A DNA stretch of 64,000 nucleotides. It comes from an uncultured Clostridia bacterium. GTDB taxonomy: Bacteria; Bacillota; Clostridia; TANB77; CAG-508. Positions 41,730-49,154 of this stretch are shown piece by piece. The DNA is taken from NCBI GenBank assembly GCA_949482135.1, contig CASYFC010000010.1, forward strand, positions 1 to 64,000. The letters run 5' to 3'. A program made the translations under genes and the position numbers. Below the pieces are notes generated by a model, which saw nothing but the letters and a program-made list of their open reading frames with translations, did not search any database and was not told the origin of the DNA. Position 1 is the stretch's first letter. Each line of letters begins with the position of its first letter.

Positions 41730-42665
41730 TTACAGCCTTTTTAATCTTTCTTTTGAAAAATCAAATAATAAACTAACATACTCGAAAGTTTTATCAATAT
41801 AATCTCTTAATGTTAAAACTTCTTTTTTCAATTTTTCGTTTTCTTGCTTTAAAGTATAATTTTCTTCTTGTACCTGTTCAGTTTTATACATTGTTTCTTC
41901 AACAATATTCTTAATTCTAGTATATCTTTTGGCAAGAGTATTAAACTTGTTTATTATTCTTTTATAATCATTTCTTATAACATCAATATTATCGGTTATT
42001 TTCTCTTGTTCTAAACTGTTTGTATCTTTAAACATTTCTTGCATTTCAAAATTAGTAATCTTTTTTAATTTTTCTATTGGTATATGCTCATTATTTTTGG
42101 CATTTCCTCGTTCTAAATCAAAACCATTTTCAGTTACATATTTATAAAATCTATCTTGCAAAATTCTATAACTTTCTTTACCTTTCCAAAACTCACTACA
42201 AGCTATTTTATTTATTTCTTTTCCTTTTTTATTTGTTGTATGAACTACTGGTATAAATACAATATGAAGATGTGGGGTAGTTTCGTCATTATGGACTTTT
42301 GCAGATACTATAAATTCTTCTCCTAAATTATTGTAATTAACAACAAAGTCATAAGCTAACTTGAAATATCGTTTTGTTTCTTGCTCTCCAATTCTTTCAA
42401 AAAAATCTTTGTCAGATGTAATAATCAATTCACACATTACATTACTAACTTTCTTTATTTGACCTTTTAATTTGTATTTTTCTTTTATAAGATTAAAGGC
42501 TTTTTGATAGGATGTATTTATAGTTTTAAGAGAATAGTTTTTAATAGAATTACTTTTATTTATATCTTTATTAGAATAGTTAGTATTTTTTCTTTCATTG
42601 TGCCTATAAATATATGGTAGTTGTCCCATTTTATAGTTTTCATTTCTTATTATTGCATAACTCAC
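41730..42665 (-). CDS. mobV: MobV-family (Pre/Mob) relaxase
   Basis: 311 residues. The relaxase metal motif is AKVHNDETTPHLHIVFIPV, matching HxDExTPHxH with Asn in place of Asp at the third position. The N-terminus (MSYAIIRNENYKMGQ) and a C-terminal coiled coil (TEQVQEENYTLKQENEKL) are typical of Pre/Mob proteins. It would nick oriT and pilot the DNA during mobilization by a helper conjugative element. It starts with ATG behind AAGGAG. A candidate oriT lies just upstream. Confidence 0.92.
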   Translation of the reverse strand: MSYAIIRNENYKMGQLPYIYRHNERKNTNYSNKDINKSNSIKNYSLKTINTSYQKAFNLIKEKYKLKGQIKKVSNVMCELIITSDKDFFERIGEQETKRYFKLAYDFVVNYNNLGEEFIVSAKVHNDETTPHLHIVFIPVVHTTNKKGKEINKIACSEFWKGKESYRILQDRFYKYVTENGFDLERGNAKNNEHIPIEKLKKITNFEMQEMFKDTNSLEQEKITDNIDVIRNDYKRIINKFNTLAKRYTRIKNIVEETMYKTEQVQEENYTLKQENEKLKKEVLTLRDYIDKTFEYVSLLFDFSKERLKRL

Positions 42666-43018
42666 ATTTTAAAATCTCCTTTTTATTTTTTAGGGGAAAT
42701 CTTCGTAAGCTCTTACTTATGTTCTAATACTTTACAAGCCAGCTGATATAACACAACTAAAAAGTGTTAGAACATACTAGAACACTTTTTATACGCTATC
42801 GCTAAAAGTGTTCTGTATGATTAAGGGCAAGCCCCTAATAACCCCTTACAAGATTATTTGAAATTATTTATTGTATTCATTTGAATATCAATAAATAATG
42901 TAATTATACTAATTACTATTTCAATAATCTTGTTATTTGGGAAACCTCTGTCGATTTCCCAAACCTTTCCACTTCATTTGTGAAATCAATTAAATAAAAT
43001 TTAATCAATTTCACAAAT
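42666..43018. other. Candidate oriT region upstream of the relaxase
   Basis: 353 bases without a gene. Alternating inverted repeats: AAAAAGTGTT (42759-42768) with AACACTTTTT (42781-42790), and AGAACACTTTT (42779-42789) with AAAAGTGTTCT (42804-42814). The middle arm can pair with either side, giving two mutually exclusive hairpins, a layout typical of MobV origins. The sequence AGGGGCTTGCCC-type stem and CCCCTAATAACCCCTTA follow. The rest is AT-rich with nothing I recognise. Confidence 0.65.
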
Positions 43019-43285
43019 TTATCTTTCGTGTTCTGCATAAAAGTTAGTATTTTTTCCTTTGCAAATTCCGTCTATATATGCTTCAACTTCGTTCCAAGTT
43101 TTAAAGCAATGCTTATCGTCAACAGAGTACCAGTCTTTATTGCTATATTTTTTATCTACAATAGCAACAGCTTTATTATATGTATAGTCATTAGAGATTT
43201 TTAAAAGTAATAATTTCTTGTCGCTATTTTCTAGCATATATTCATTTAAGCCGTTAATTCTTTTTTGTATATCTATTTTGCTCAT
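43019..43285 (-). CDS. Small protein coupled to the integrase gene
   Basis: 88 residues. Its ATG overlaps the integrase stop (ATGA), indicating coupled translation. The sequence (KAVAIVDKKYSNKDWYSVDD, then FKTWNEVEAYIDGICKGK) resembles a small alpha/beta domain. No family recognised. Confidence 0.65.
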   Translation of the reverse strand: MSKIDIQKRINGLNEYMLENSDKKLLLLKISNDYTYNKAVAIVDKKYSNKDWYSVDDKHCFKTWNEVEAYIDGICKGKNTNFYAEHER

Positions 43286-44676
43286 CTTTCAATTTCTCCT
43301 TTTTCAATTTTTTCTTCAATTTGATTTAATTCTTTCTCTAATTCGTCTAAAAATTTCGTGTATGAATTATATTCTTCAATAGGAATAGACCACATTTCAG
43401 CCCAATCTTCTATTGATTTTCTTAAATTTAACATTATCTCATTACTATCTTCAATACCAGTAATTTCAGGTAAAATTTTTTGGCTATTTGGGTTGATAAT
43501 ATCGTTATTCATATAGTAATCATTAACTTTTTCTAATTCACTTTCTTTATACTTATTGAAAACAGAAGTATAGGTATTTAATGTAACAGATACATCAGTA
43601 TGTCCCATAAGTCTTTGAAGTGCAACGGCTCGCATACCAGCCTCAACACATCTTGTGCCGTATGTATGTCTTAAGCTATGAGAACTTATATTTTCTATAC
43701 CTAGTCTTTTTAATAAGGCTTTTAATTTATCATTAGCAGTAGTTGGTCTAACATAATTGCCGTTAGTATCTAAAAATAATTGCTTATCTTTATTGTTTTC
43801 AGCTAATTTCATTTGATTTATTATGTCATTTCTTATAAATGAGGGAATAGGTACTTCTCTAATTCCTGCATAAGTCTTTGTTGCTTTTCCCATTATAACT
43901 TTATTGTCTTTATCTCGTGTTAAAGTCTTATTTACTAATAATAAATTTTTTTGTAAGTTTATATCTGTACTTTTTAAAGCTAATACTTCACCAATACGCA
44001 AGCCTAAATACATTTGTATTAAATAAGCTACTTTATAAGGCTCTTGTGAAATGGGAATACTTGTTAGATAATCTGTTAATGCTTGTTGTTCTTCAATTTC
44101 TAATGCTCTAACAACTTTCTTGTCTTTTGTACTTTTTGGCTTTACAACATCACACATAGGGTTTCTAAAAAGATACCCTCTATTTACAGCAAGTTCAAAG
44201 GCTTGTGAGAATTGTTCTGCTATTTTTTTTATTGTAGAAGTACTGTAATCTTTTAAAGCATTAAAGTAATTTTGAATATCATTGCTTGTTATATCTATAA
44301 TGTTTTCTCTTGTTACAGGTGCTTTTTCAATTTGTTTAATAGTTTTTAATATACGACCATAAGTTCTTTCACCAATTAAATTTAATTCTAATTTTTTATC
44401 AGCATTTTCCCTCATAAGTTGGTTTAGAGGGATACCATTATTTTTTATAAATAAATTATTTCCTTTTTGAAATTGAATACTTGTTAAAAAATCTTGTGCT
44501 TCTTTTTCTGTTGGAAAAGATTTAGTTTTTCTAATTTCTTGTCCGCTAGTAATTTCATAAGCATAATATATACATCTCCAATTTTTCCTTGTATTATCAA
44601 AATAAATGCTTCCAGTTTTTATTTTTTTATCTTTTTCTATAATAAATACCTCTAAACACGCTTGCTCATTTTCCAA
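43282..44676 (-). CDS. int: Tyrosine recombinase (integrase)
   Basis: 464 residues. An N-terminal AP2-like/arm-binding region (GSIYFDNTRKNWRCIYYAYE) and a core-binding SAM-like domain precede the catalytic domain. Catalytic motifs: Arg in YLGLRIGEVLAL, HSLRHTYGTRC, GHTDVSVTLNTY with the nucleophile Tyr. It integrates the element into tRNA-Leu. The start is uncertain: the TTG at 44676 overlaps the upstream excisionase-like gene by 25 bases and has no clear ribosome site. It may rely on translational coupling. Confidence 0.93.
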   Translation of the reverse strand: MENEQACLEVFIIEKDKKIKTGSIYFDNTRKNWRCIYYAYEITSGQEIRKTKSFPTEKEAQDFLTSIQFQKGNNLFIKNNGIPLNQLMRENADKKLELNLIGERTYGRILKTIKQIEKAPVTRENIIDITSNDIQNYFNALKDYSTSTIKKIAEQFSQAFELAVNRGYLFRNPMCDVVKPKSTKDKKVVRALEIEEQQALTDYLTSIPISQEPYKVAYLIQMYLGLRIGEVLALKSTDINLQKNLLLVNKTLTRDKDNKVIMGKATKTYAGIREVPIPSFIRNDIINQMKLAENNKDKQLFLDTNGNYVRPTTANDKLKALLKRLGIENISSHSLRHTYGTRCVEAGMRAVALQRLMGHTDVSVTLNTYTSVFNKYKESELEKVNDYYMNNDIINPNSQKILPEITGIEDSNEIMLNLRKSIEDWAEMWSIPIEEYNSYTKFLDELEKELNQIEEKIEKGEIER

Positions 44677-44957
44677 ATAAGATAGGAAAGAAGCATTACT
44701 TGATTAGATTTGCCAATATTTATTGAGGGAAAATCATTTCTTTTAAATGTTCTATAAGCTATTGTTTCACAAATATTCAAATCTCGCATAATATCTTTTA
44801 CACTTAACATTTTAAAAGGGTTTTTTATTCTTTTTATACTTTGTATAGCCATAAGTTGTTCAGGGGTTAATGGTGCTGATAAATTTATATTTATTTTCTT
44901 TTCTTCTGTATCAATTTCATTTGCAACTTTCGTTGATATATTATCTATTTCGTTCAT
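44652..44957 (-). CDS. HTH protein, probable excisionase
   Basis: 101 residues. The C-terminal half has a MerR/excisionase-type helix-turn-helix: MLSVKDIMRDLNICETIAYR followed by FKRNDFPSINIGKSNQVML. It overlaps the start of the integrase gene. Position and fold fit an Xis that directs excision. It starts with ATG behind AAAGGAG. Confidence 0.78.
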   Translation of the reverse strand: MNEIDNISTKVANEIDTEEKKININLSAPLTPEQLMAIQSIKRIKNPFKMLSVKDIMRDLNICETIAYRTFKRNDFPSINIGKSNQVMLLSYLIWKMSKRV

Positions 44958-44970
44958 TTTATAAACTCCT

Positions 44971-45513
44971 TTAATTTGAATTATCTTTTATAAATTTCAA
45001 AATAATACTTTGTATTCCTAAAATCATTTTTAAAGTTTCGTTTGTTTCAAAACACTCATTATTATCAATGGTAGGAGAAACAATATCATTTTCTCCAATT
45101 CCTTTTTCTATAATGAGTTTGCCTTTGCTTTTTAAAGAATTTTGTTTAGAGTTTGGAATATATCTGCCTTTTTCGTCAAAATTGTCATAGTTGAAACTAG
45201 CTCTTTTCAAAAATTCTCTATACTTAATGGCTTGTTCTTTTGTTAATGATTTAAAGTTCTCGTTTTCTCTACAAATTATAACTACATCTCCTCGTATAGA
45301 AGAACCAATACTTAAAAATTCTGTATTGATATAAATATTAGGTTTTAAATGTTCTCTGTTTTTTCGTGCTATTATTGTTATATCTTCATAGGGTATATAG
45401 TCTAGCTCGCCACCTATTAAATCTTCAAAGGTCTTTTGTTCGTTTTTAATCTTCCTAAACTCTGCATCTGTGCCAACTTTTTTATAAATGATTATAATTT
45501 CTTTATTAGTCAT
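44971..45513 (-). CDS. DUF3846-like protein
   Basis: 180 residues from the ATG at 45513; a GTG at 45522 is an alternative, and neither has a strong ribosome site. The first 85 residues (IIIIYKKVGTDAEFRKIKNE, then GGELDYIPYEDITIIARKNR and SIRGDVVIICRE) resemble DUF3846, a small domain common in mobile elements and phages of Firmicutes, function unknown. The start overlaps the preceding small gene by eight bases, so translation is probably coupled. Confidence 0.6.
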   Translation of the reverse strand: MTNKEIIIIYKKVGTDAEFRKIKNEQKTFEDLIGGELDYIPYEDITIIARKNREHLKPNIYINTEFLSIGSSIRGDVVIICRENENFKSLTKEQAIKYREFLKRASFNYDNFDEKGRYIPNSKQNSLKSKGKLIIEKGIGENDIVSPTIDNNECFETNETLKMILGIQSIILKFIKDNSN

Positions 45514-45682
45514 ATAAATCACTACTTTCGTTGTTCAAGTTTGCTAGATACTGTTGATATGATAGGTTGTCAAAGTATTTTTGATTTTTGCTATCGTCTA
45601 AACTAATTACATTTTCTGTAAATAGGTTGTCCTTAATTTTAGTTAGTTTTTCTTTGGTAACAGGCTTTGAAATTTTTTTCAT
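45506..45682 (-). CDS. Small protein of the mobile element
   Basis: 58 residues, starting with ATG behind AAAGGAGATTTCAAA. The sequence MKKISKPVTKEKLTKIKDNL continues with an acidic, Asn-rich tail. The stop overlaps the start of the DUF3846-like gene. I recognise no family. The good ribosome site and overlap make it a likely real gene. Confidence 0.6.
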   Translation of the reverse strand: MKKISKPVTKEKLTKIKDNLFTENVISLDDSKNQKYFDNLSYQQYLANLNNESSDLYD

Positions 45683-45824
45683 TTTGAAATCTCCTTTTTA
45701 AAATTAGATTTCCAGAAATCTTTTCTCGTTCGAACAATTTAAGTTTAGCACGGAAGAAGTCTATAAAATCATTTTGCCTAGTTATGTGTAAAAATGCGTA
45801 GGAAAGCATAGGAATTTATAAAAA

Positions 45825-45887
45825 AAGACACAAAAATAAGACCTAGCTAATAATCAAAATTTACTAGCAAGTCTTATTTTGTGTTTT
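45825..45887 (-). terminator. Terminator-like hairpin after the Spo0A-C-like gene
   Basis: GACACAAAAATAAGAC pairs with GTCTTATTTTGTGTT with one bulge, and an inner CTAG/CTAG step closes the loop. It lies between the Spo0A-C-like gene and the downstream integration genes. Confidence 0.7.
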
Positions 45888-45891
45888 AGAA

Positions 45892-46269
45892 TTATTGAAC
45901 ATATATCAAACTAACAATTAAGTTAGTAAGAGATTTTGCTGTTATATAATACTCGTCATACTTAATATTGAAAATTGTTTCAAAGTTTTCTTTTGCTTTT
46001 GATGTGTCTTTAAATTTAAAAGCATAATCTATATTAGATTTAATAGTATTTGCCGTTGTATTTTCCTTTTCAGCTAATTTATTTCTCAAATCTATCAAGC
46101 TAATATCATTATAGTTATATTCTTGAATAGCAAGAGTTATAATATCTCTCAAATAAAATGTACCTTTACTTGTAGGGCTTAAACCTAGCTCAATAAGTTT
46201 AGCTTGTATAAAAGCACGATATGATATTTTTTCTTTATCTTTTGTAAAAACATCATATTTAGTTTTCAT
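45892..46269 (-). CDS. Spo0A C-terminal-domain-like DNA-binding protein
   Basis: 125 residues. IELGLSPTSKGTFYLRDIIT, followed by KLAEKENTTANTIKSNIDYA, mirrors the Spo0A effector domain (LGIPAHIKGYQYLREAI and the recognition helix before VERAIRHAIE). There is no receiver domain. Such free domains are seen on mobile elements and may regulate excision or replication. It starts with ATG behind AAAGGTTAG. It is the first coding gene downstream of the leader RNA promoter. Confidence 0.75.
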   Translation of the reverse strand: MKTKYDVFTKDKEKISYRAFIQAKLIELGLSPTSKGTFYLRDIITLAIQEYNYNDISLIDLRNKLAEKENTTANTIKSNIDYAFKFKDTSKAKENFETIFNIKYDEYYITAKSLTNLIVSLIYVQ

Positions 46270-46347
46270 ACTTACTAACCTTTCTAATAGATTTAATTAC
46301 TTATAAATATATTATACTTTCATTATGTAAACAAGTCAAAATATAGC

Positions 46348-46494
46348 AAATGTGCGTGCTACGCAACAAATGTTGCACTACACGCACATTTTAGGTTAAA
46401 AATGGGTGTTTTTGAGCTGATTTTTATATAAAAAGTTAGAAAAATTAGTAAAAATAGGTAAAAAGCATAAATTTGTGCGTCCCACGCAACAAAT
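46348..46494. repeat. Two related GTGCGT-ACGCAAC palindromes
   Basis: The first pairs AAATGTGCGTG (46348-46358) with CACGCACATTT (46381-46391) around GCAACA-AA-TGTTGC. The second is ATTTGTGCGT-CCC-ACGCAACAAAT (46471-46494). Both share GTGCGT followed by ACGCAACAAA. They could be regulator sites, a replication origin or RNA hairpins upstream of the Spo0A-C-like gene. Confidence 0.65.
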
Positions 46495-46601
46495 TAAAAT
46501 ATGCAAAGAAAAAGGAGGCTATTACTGCCTCCAAAATCTAGTCTTAGCAACCTCCACCGCCACCGTGGAAAAGCAATGACTGTTTTCTTTGATGATTTCA
46601 T
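46494..46601 (-). CDS. Possible micro-ORF in the leader RNA
   Basis: 35 codons starting MKSSKKTVIAFPRWRWRLLR, with AAAGGAAACC upstream. It reads through the terminator, which argues against a normal gene. A shifted frame in the same stretch ends FHGGGGGC and stop before the terminator but has only a TTG start. Either could act as a leader peptide sensed by translation. Weak evidence. Confidence 0.3.
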   Translation of the reverse strand: MKSSKKTVIAFPRWRWRLLRLDFGGSNSLLFLCIF

Positions 46602-46787
46602 CTGTTTGGTTTCCTTTCTATGTAATCTCTATTTCTTGCACATAAATTAGAAAGTCCAAACAAGTGGAAGTTCTATATATACAATTCGAGCCACTTTGCA
46701 GTAGCTCGAATAATAACTTTATGTTACAAACAAGCTACTGCTTGGGCAAAATCGTATATGAAAAGACTTTACCAAATAGGTATTTAT
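46506..46787 (-). ncRNA. Structured leader RNA with alternative hairpins and terminator
   Basis: A transcript of about 280 nt would start near 46787 and end at GGAGGC-AGTAATA-GCCTCC (46514-46532) plus TTTTTCTTT. A hairpin ATTCGAGC/GCTCGAAT (46684-46711) contains GCAGTAGCT (46698-46706), which can instead pair with AGCTACTGC (46733-46741), so two structures exclude one another. Read-through would reach the Spo0A-C-like gene. This looks like an attenuated leader controlling the element's genes, or an antisense-type regulator. Confidence 0.6.
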
Positions 46788-46793
46788 ATAAAT

Positions 46794-46822
46794 ATTATAC
46801 CATAAAATGCCTTATAAATCAA
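46794..46822 (-). promoter_or_regulatory. Promoter of the element leader RNA
   Basis: On the minus strand: TTGATT (46817-46822), 17-base spacer, TATAAT (46794-46799). Confidence 0.65.
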
Positions 46823-46850
46823 TTATATCAAGAGTTATACTGATTTTGTG

Positions 46851-46879
46851 TTGAATATTTTTCCATATAATAGTATAAT
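46851..46879 (+). promoter_or_regulatory. Promoter of the XRE regulator
   Basis: TTGAAT, 17-base spacer, TATAAT, 31 bases before the start codon; divergent from the leader RNA promoter. Confidence 0.7.
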
Positions 46880-46909
46880 AAATTTAATTTATATAAGGGG
46901 GTACTCATT

Positions 46910-47614
46910 ATGGCAGAATTTGATAGTAAAGATTTTGGAGAAAGACTAAAAAATTATAGAATACAAAAAGGTTTAAGCCAAGAAAATATGGCGATACTTC
47001 TTAATAAAAATAGAAGCACTATTGCAAGATACGAAGCAGGAGAAATTTTGCCTGATGTTAGAGATATTAGTATAATTTGCGAAGAACTAGGAATATACGA
47101 GGCTGACTTATACGGAAATGATACTAATCGAACAAGTCAAAATAATAAATCTAAAAACCCTTTTGGTACTGATAAATTGTATGTCTATTTCAATGCTTAT
47201 AATTTTAGGACAAAACAATTTGCACCGGATAAATACATATTAGAATTAGAGCAAAAACAAAATATCTGCAAAGCAAAGTTTGTAGATTATCACGATAAGA
47301 GAATATACTCAGAGGGCTACTTAATATGCAATGACGAAATTGTATTTGCTGTAATGGAAAATTACAAACCTACAAGCACTCGTGTTGATGTTGCTGTACT
47401 TGAAATAAATATTTGCAATGGTACAGACGGCTTAATGCTTGGTGGTTACTTTGGAACAAATGCAAAATGCGAGCCTAGTTTAAGAAAGTGTTATTTTTCA
47501 AAGAAAAATGTTGATTTTAGCAATGAGATGTTTGAACAATTAAAGTTAAATGAAAACGAACAAGAAATATTAAATAAACAAAATGCTTTATATTTAGATA
47601 TTTTTAATATATAA
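46910..47614 (+). CDS. XRE-family transcriptional regulator
   Basis: 234 residues. The N-terminal helix-turn-helix is GERLKNYRIQKGLSQENMAI through NRSTIARYEAGEILP (about 8-60). The C-terminal ~150 residues form a beta-rich domain with several Cys (KAKFVDYHDKRIYSEGYLIC), perhaps a ligand or protein sensor. It starts with ATG behind AAGGGGG. Divergent from the leader RNA, it probably controls excision/transfer genes of the element. Confidence 0.85.
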   Translation: MAEFDSKDFGERLKNYRIQKGLSQENMAILLNKNRSTIARYEAGEILPDVRDISIICEELGIYEADLYGNDTNRTSQNNKSKNPFGTDKLYVYFNAYNFRTKQFAPDKYILELEQKQNICKAKFVDYHDKRIYSEGYLICNDEIVFAVMENYKPTSTRVDVAVLEINICNGTDGLMLGGYFGTNAKCEPSLRKCYFSKKNVDFSNEMFEQLKLNENEQEILNKQNALYLDIFNI

Positions 47615-47649
47615 TTATAAAGACAAATAGTAATTTGTAGAGGTGTAAT

Positions 47650-47997
47650 ATGTTTAATGAAATATGTATATATGAAGCGAAACTAAACAAACTTGATGAA
47701 ATTGAAGAACTAATGAAGGAAGTAGCAGAATTTTATTTGAAACAAGATGGAGTTATTGATGTACACTATATAAAACGTACTCATCGACAAAAAGATTTTA
47801 ATGCAGTAAAAAAAGGTGAACTACCTATTAGGCTTACAAGAAATGTAGGTAAGGTTATATATATCTTATATTGGGTGCTAGAAAGCGAAGAAGCACATGC
47901 AAGAGTGTCTAAACTTGGTGTAGAAAAATTTTATAAACGTTGGAATAGGTGTTTAACGACAATGCCTAAAATAATTTTGGGTGAAAATATTGTCTAA
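47650..47997 (+). CDS. ABM-like (dimeric alpha/beta barrel) protein
   Basis: 115 residues. CIYEAKLNKLDEIEELMKEV at the start and YILYWVLESEEAHARVSKLG later resemble the antibiotic-biosynthesis-monooxygenase-like ferredoxin fold. The role is unknown. It starts with ATG behind AGAGGTG and follows the XRE gene by 35 bases, as the last gene of the element. Confidence 0.65.
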   Translation: MFNEICIYEAKLNKLDEIEELMKEVAEFYLKQDGVIDVHYIKRTHRQKDFNAVKKGELPIRLTRNVGKVIYILYWVLESEEAHARVSKLGVEKFYKRWNRCLTTMPKIILGENIV

Positions 47998-48075
47998 CTA
48001 ATAAATTACAATTTGTAAAAGAGATGTAAAATGCTTAATATAACATTATATAACATTACATATTAGTAAGTTTTT

Positions 48076-48160
48076 TGCACACAATATGCACACAAACAAT
48101 TTCAAAAATGCTTGTAAATAGCATATTACAGCAATTCGAGTTGTATCTACCGCACCAAAA
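48076..48160. mobile_element. Right end of the element: arm repeat and attR core
   Basis: TGCACACAATATGCACACA (48076-48094) is identical to the left arm repeat; CCGCACCAAAA (48150-48160) repeats the tRNA 3' core. Confidence 0.75.
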
Positions 48161-48232
48161 GAAGTAGTAAATTAAAACTACTTCTTTTTTGTTTATGAAA
48201 TTAAATATATAAGAGTAATTGAAAAGAACATA

Positions 48233-48272
48233 TAAAAAACAGAAGTGCCTGGGAATTTTCCCAGGCATTTCT
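48233..48272 (-). terminator. Terminator of the 179-residue gene
   Basis: TGCCTGGGAA-TT-TTCCCAGGCA with AGAA/TTCT extension; on the minus strand it is followed by CTGTTTTTT. Confidence 0.85.
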
Positions 48273-48371
48273 GCTTTTATTCAGGATTTTATAATCTTTT
48301 TAGAAAAAGTTGTTTTATTAAAGCGATTTTCTATCCTAAATATGAAATTAAGTGAAGATTTTAATTGTTAC

Positions 48372-48911
48372 TTATCGTACATAAGGGAGAAGCAGAATAT
48401 AGTGCTCACAGTCCTCGGTTTTACCGAAAAAGTAGCCGTAATCAGCAACAGATTTTTTGATATTTTCGATTCCGAAAGAAGCCAAAGCTGAGCAGAGCTC
48501 CTTAGAACTGTTGAAATTACCACTAACCTTATATTCTCGGTTGTAGATATCTACTGTGACCAGTTCAAATGGGTCTTCGATACTTTCTTCTTTTGGAATA
48601 GAATTAGATTCTTCCTCAGAGCTAGTAGCGGACTCAAGCTGGTTTTCCAGTATAGCATATAACTCTTGGTAATGCATTTCAAGTGTTGCCAAGGACATAA
48701 CAGTGTTTTCTATAAATGTATGGTTGGTTTTCTCGCAATCCTTTGATAGTCTTGTTACTGCTTCTAACTGAACTTGCATGGTAGAATTACTTGAAGTTAA
48801 TTTGTCCACTTCAGCTTTGAGGCTAAGATTCATGCTCCAAAGAGCAATACAGCTCACAGTAGAGAACAGTAGCAGAGATATAGTAGCGATGGTTAAAATC
48901 TTCTTTTTCAT
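48372..48911 (-). CDS. Membrane-anchored protein of unknown function
   Basis: 179 residues, starting at the ATG behind GGAGGATGC; an in-frame ATG 15 bases earlier overlaps that site. One N-terminal hydrophobic segment (ILTIATISLLLFSTVSCIAL, about 5-26) anchors it. A coiled-coil stretch (SLKAEVDKLTSSNSTMQVQL), a Ser/Glu linker (ATSSEEESNSIPKEESIEDP) and a compact C-terminal domain follow. The Cys after SLLLFSTVS is not a convincing lipobox. Base composition and promoter (48990-49019) match the other set of unusual genes in this window. Confidence 0.65.
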   Translation of the reverse strand: MKKKILTIATISLLLFSTVSCIALWSMNLSLKAEVDKLTSSNSTMQVQLEAVTRLSKDCEKTNHTFIENTVMSLATLEMHYQELYAILENQLESATSSEEESNSIPKEESIEDPFELVTVDIYNREYKVSGNFNSSKELCSALASFGIENIKKSVADYGYFFGKTEDCEHYILLLPYVR

Positions 48912-48989
48912 GTTTGCATCCTCCAATTATTGATAAATTTAATTGACTGATAGGGAAAATACAAGATTCTAAAAGAAATCTCACTTATA

Positions 48990-49019
48990 ATTATACTATA
49001 CTTTACATAAAAAATCAAA
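48990..49019 (-). promoter_or_regulatory. Promoter with TTTATGTAAA in the spacer
   Basis: On the minus strand: TTTGAT, 18-base spacer TTTTTATGTAAAGTATAG, TATAAT. Nearly identical to 39986-40015. Confidence 0.7.
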
Positions 49020-49091
49020 CTTTCAACAAGAGTGGATATATAGAAAATTAAATTTATTTCTTTTTCTTTATTAAAATATTAAAAAAATATA

Positions 49092-49119
49092 TTGATACTT
49101 ATGCTCTTAATGATATAAT
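49092..49119 (+). promoter_or_regulatory. Promoter of the giant nucleotidyltransferase gene
   Basis: TTGATA, 16-base spacer, TATAAT, 36 bases before the start codon. Confidence 0.6.
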
Positions 49120-49154
49120 AAAATTATATAAATTTAAAGAATGGAAAAAATTAT

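Larger units (their letters stand above)
46270..46909. other. 640-base regulatory region of the mobile element
   Basis: It contains, from the left, two GTGCGT/ACGCAAC palindromes (46348-46391 and 46471-46494), a terminator (46506-46532), a structured minus-strand leader RNA, divergent promoters and the start of the XRE gene. The individual parts are listed separately. Apart from one micro-ORF (46494-46601) I see no gene. Confidence 0.7.
41123..48160. mobile_element. Integrative mobilizable element in tRNA-Leu
   Basis: About 7.0 kb. The left end is the tRNA-Leu 3' terminus, the right end the core copy at 48150-48160. A second, longer direct repeat TGCACACAATATGCACACA lies inside both ends (41269-41287 and 48076-48094), with extra GCACACA copies on the left, as expected for arm-type integrase sites. 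Cargo, from the left: unknown, MobV relaxase, candidate oriT, unknown, tyrosine integrase, HTH excisionase-like, DUF3846-like, small unknown, Spo0A-C-like, leader RNA, XRE regulator, ABM-like protein. There are no conjugation-pore genes, so it would depend on a helper. Confidence 0.85.

Noticed and set aside
46540-46601. A RiPP or antimicrobial peptide gene (GGGGGC or WRWRLLR micro-ORFs)
   Set aside because: One frame has no ATG and no ribosome site, the other runs through the terminator; no modification or export genes are adjacent. Kept only as a possible leader peptide.
48130-48160. A second tRNA gene or large tRNA fragment at the right end of the element
   Set aside because: Only the last 11 bases (CCGCACCAAAA) match; the sequence before them does not form a T-arm that fits tRNA-Leu.
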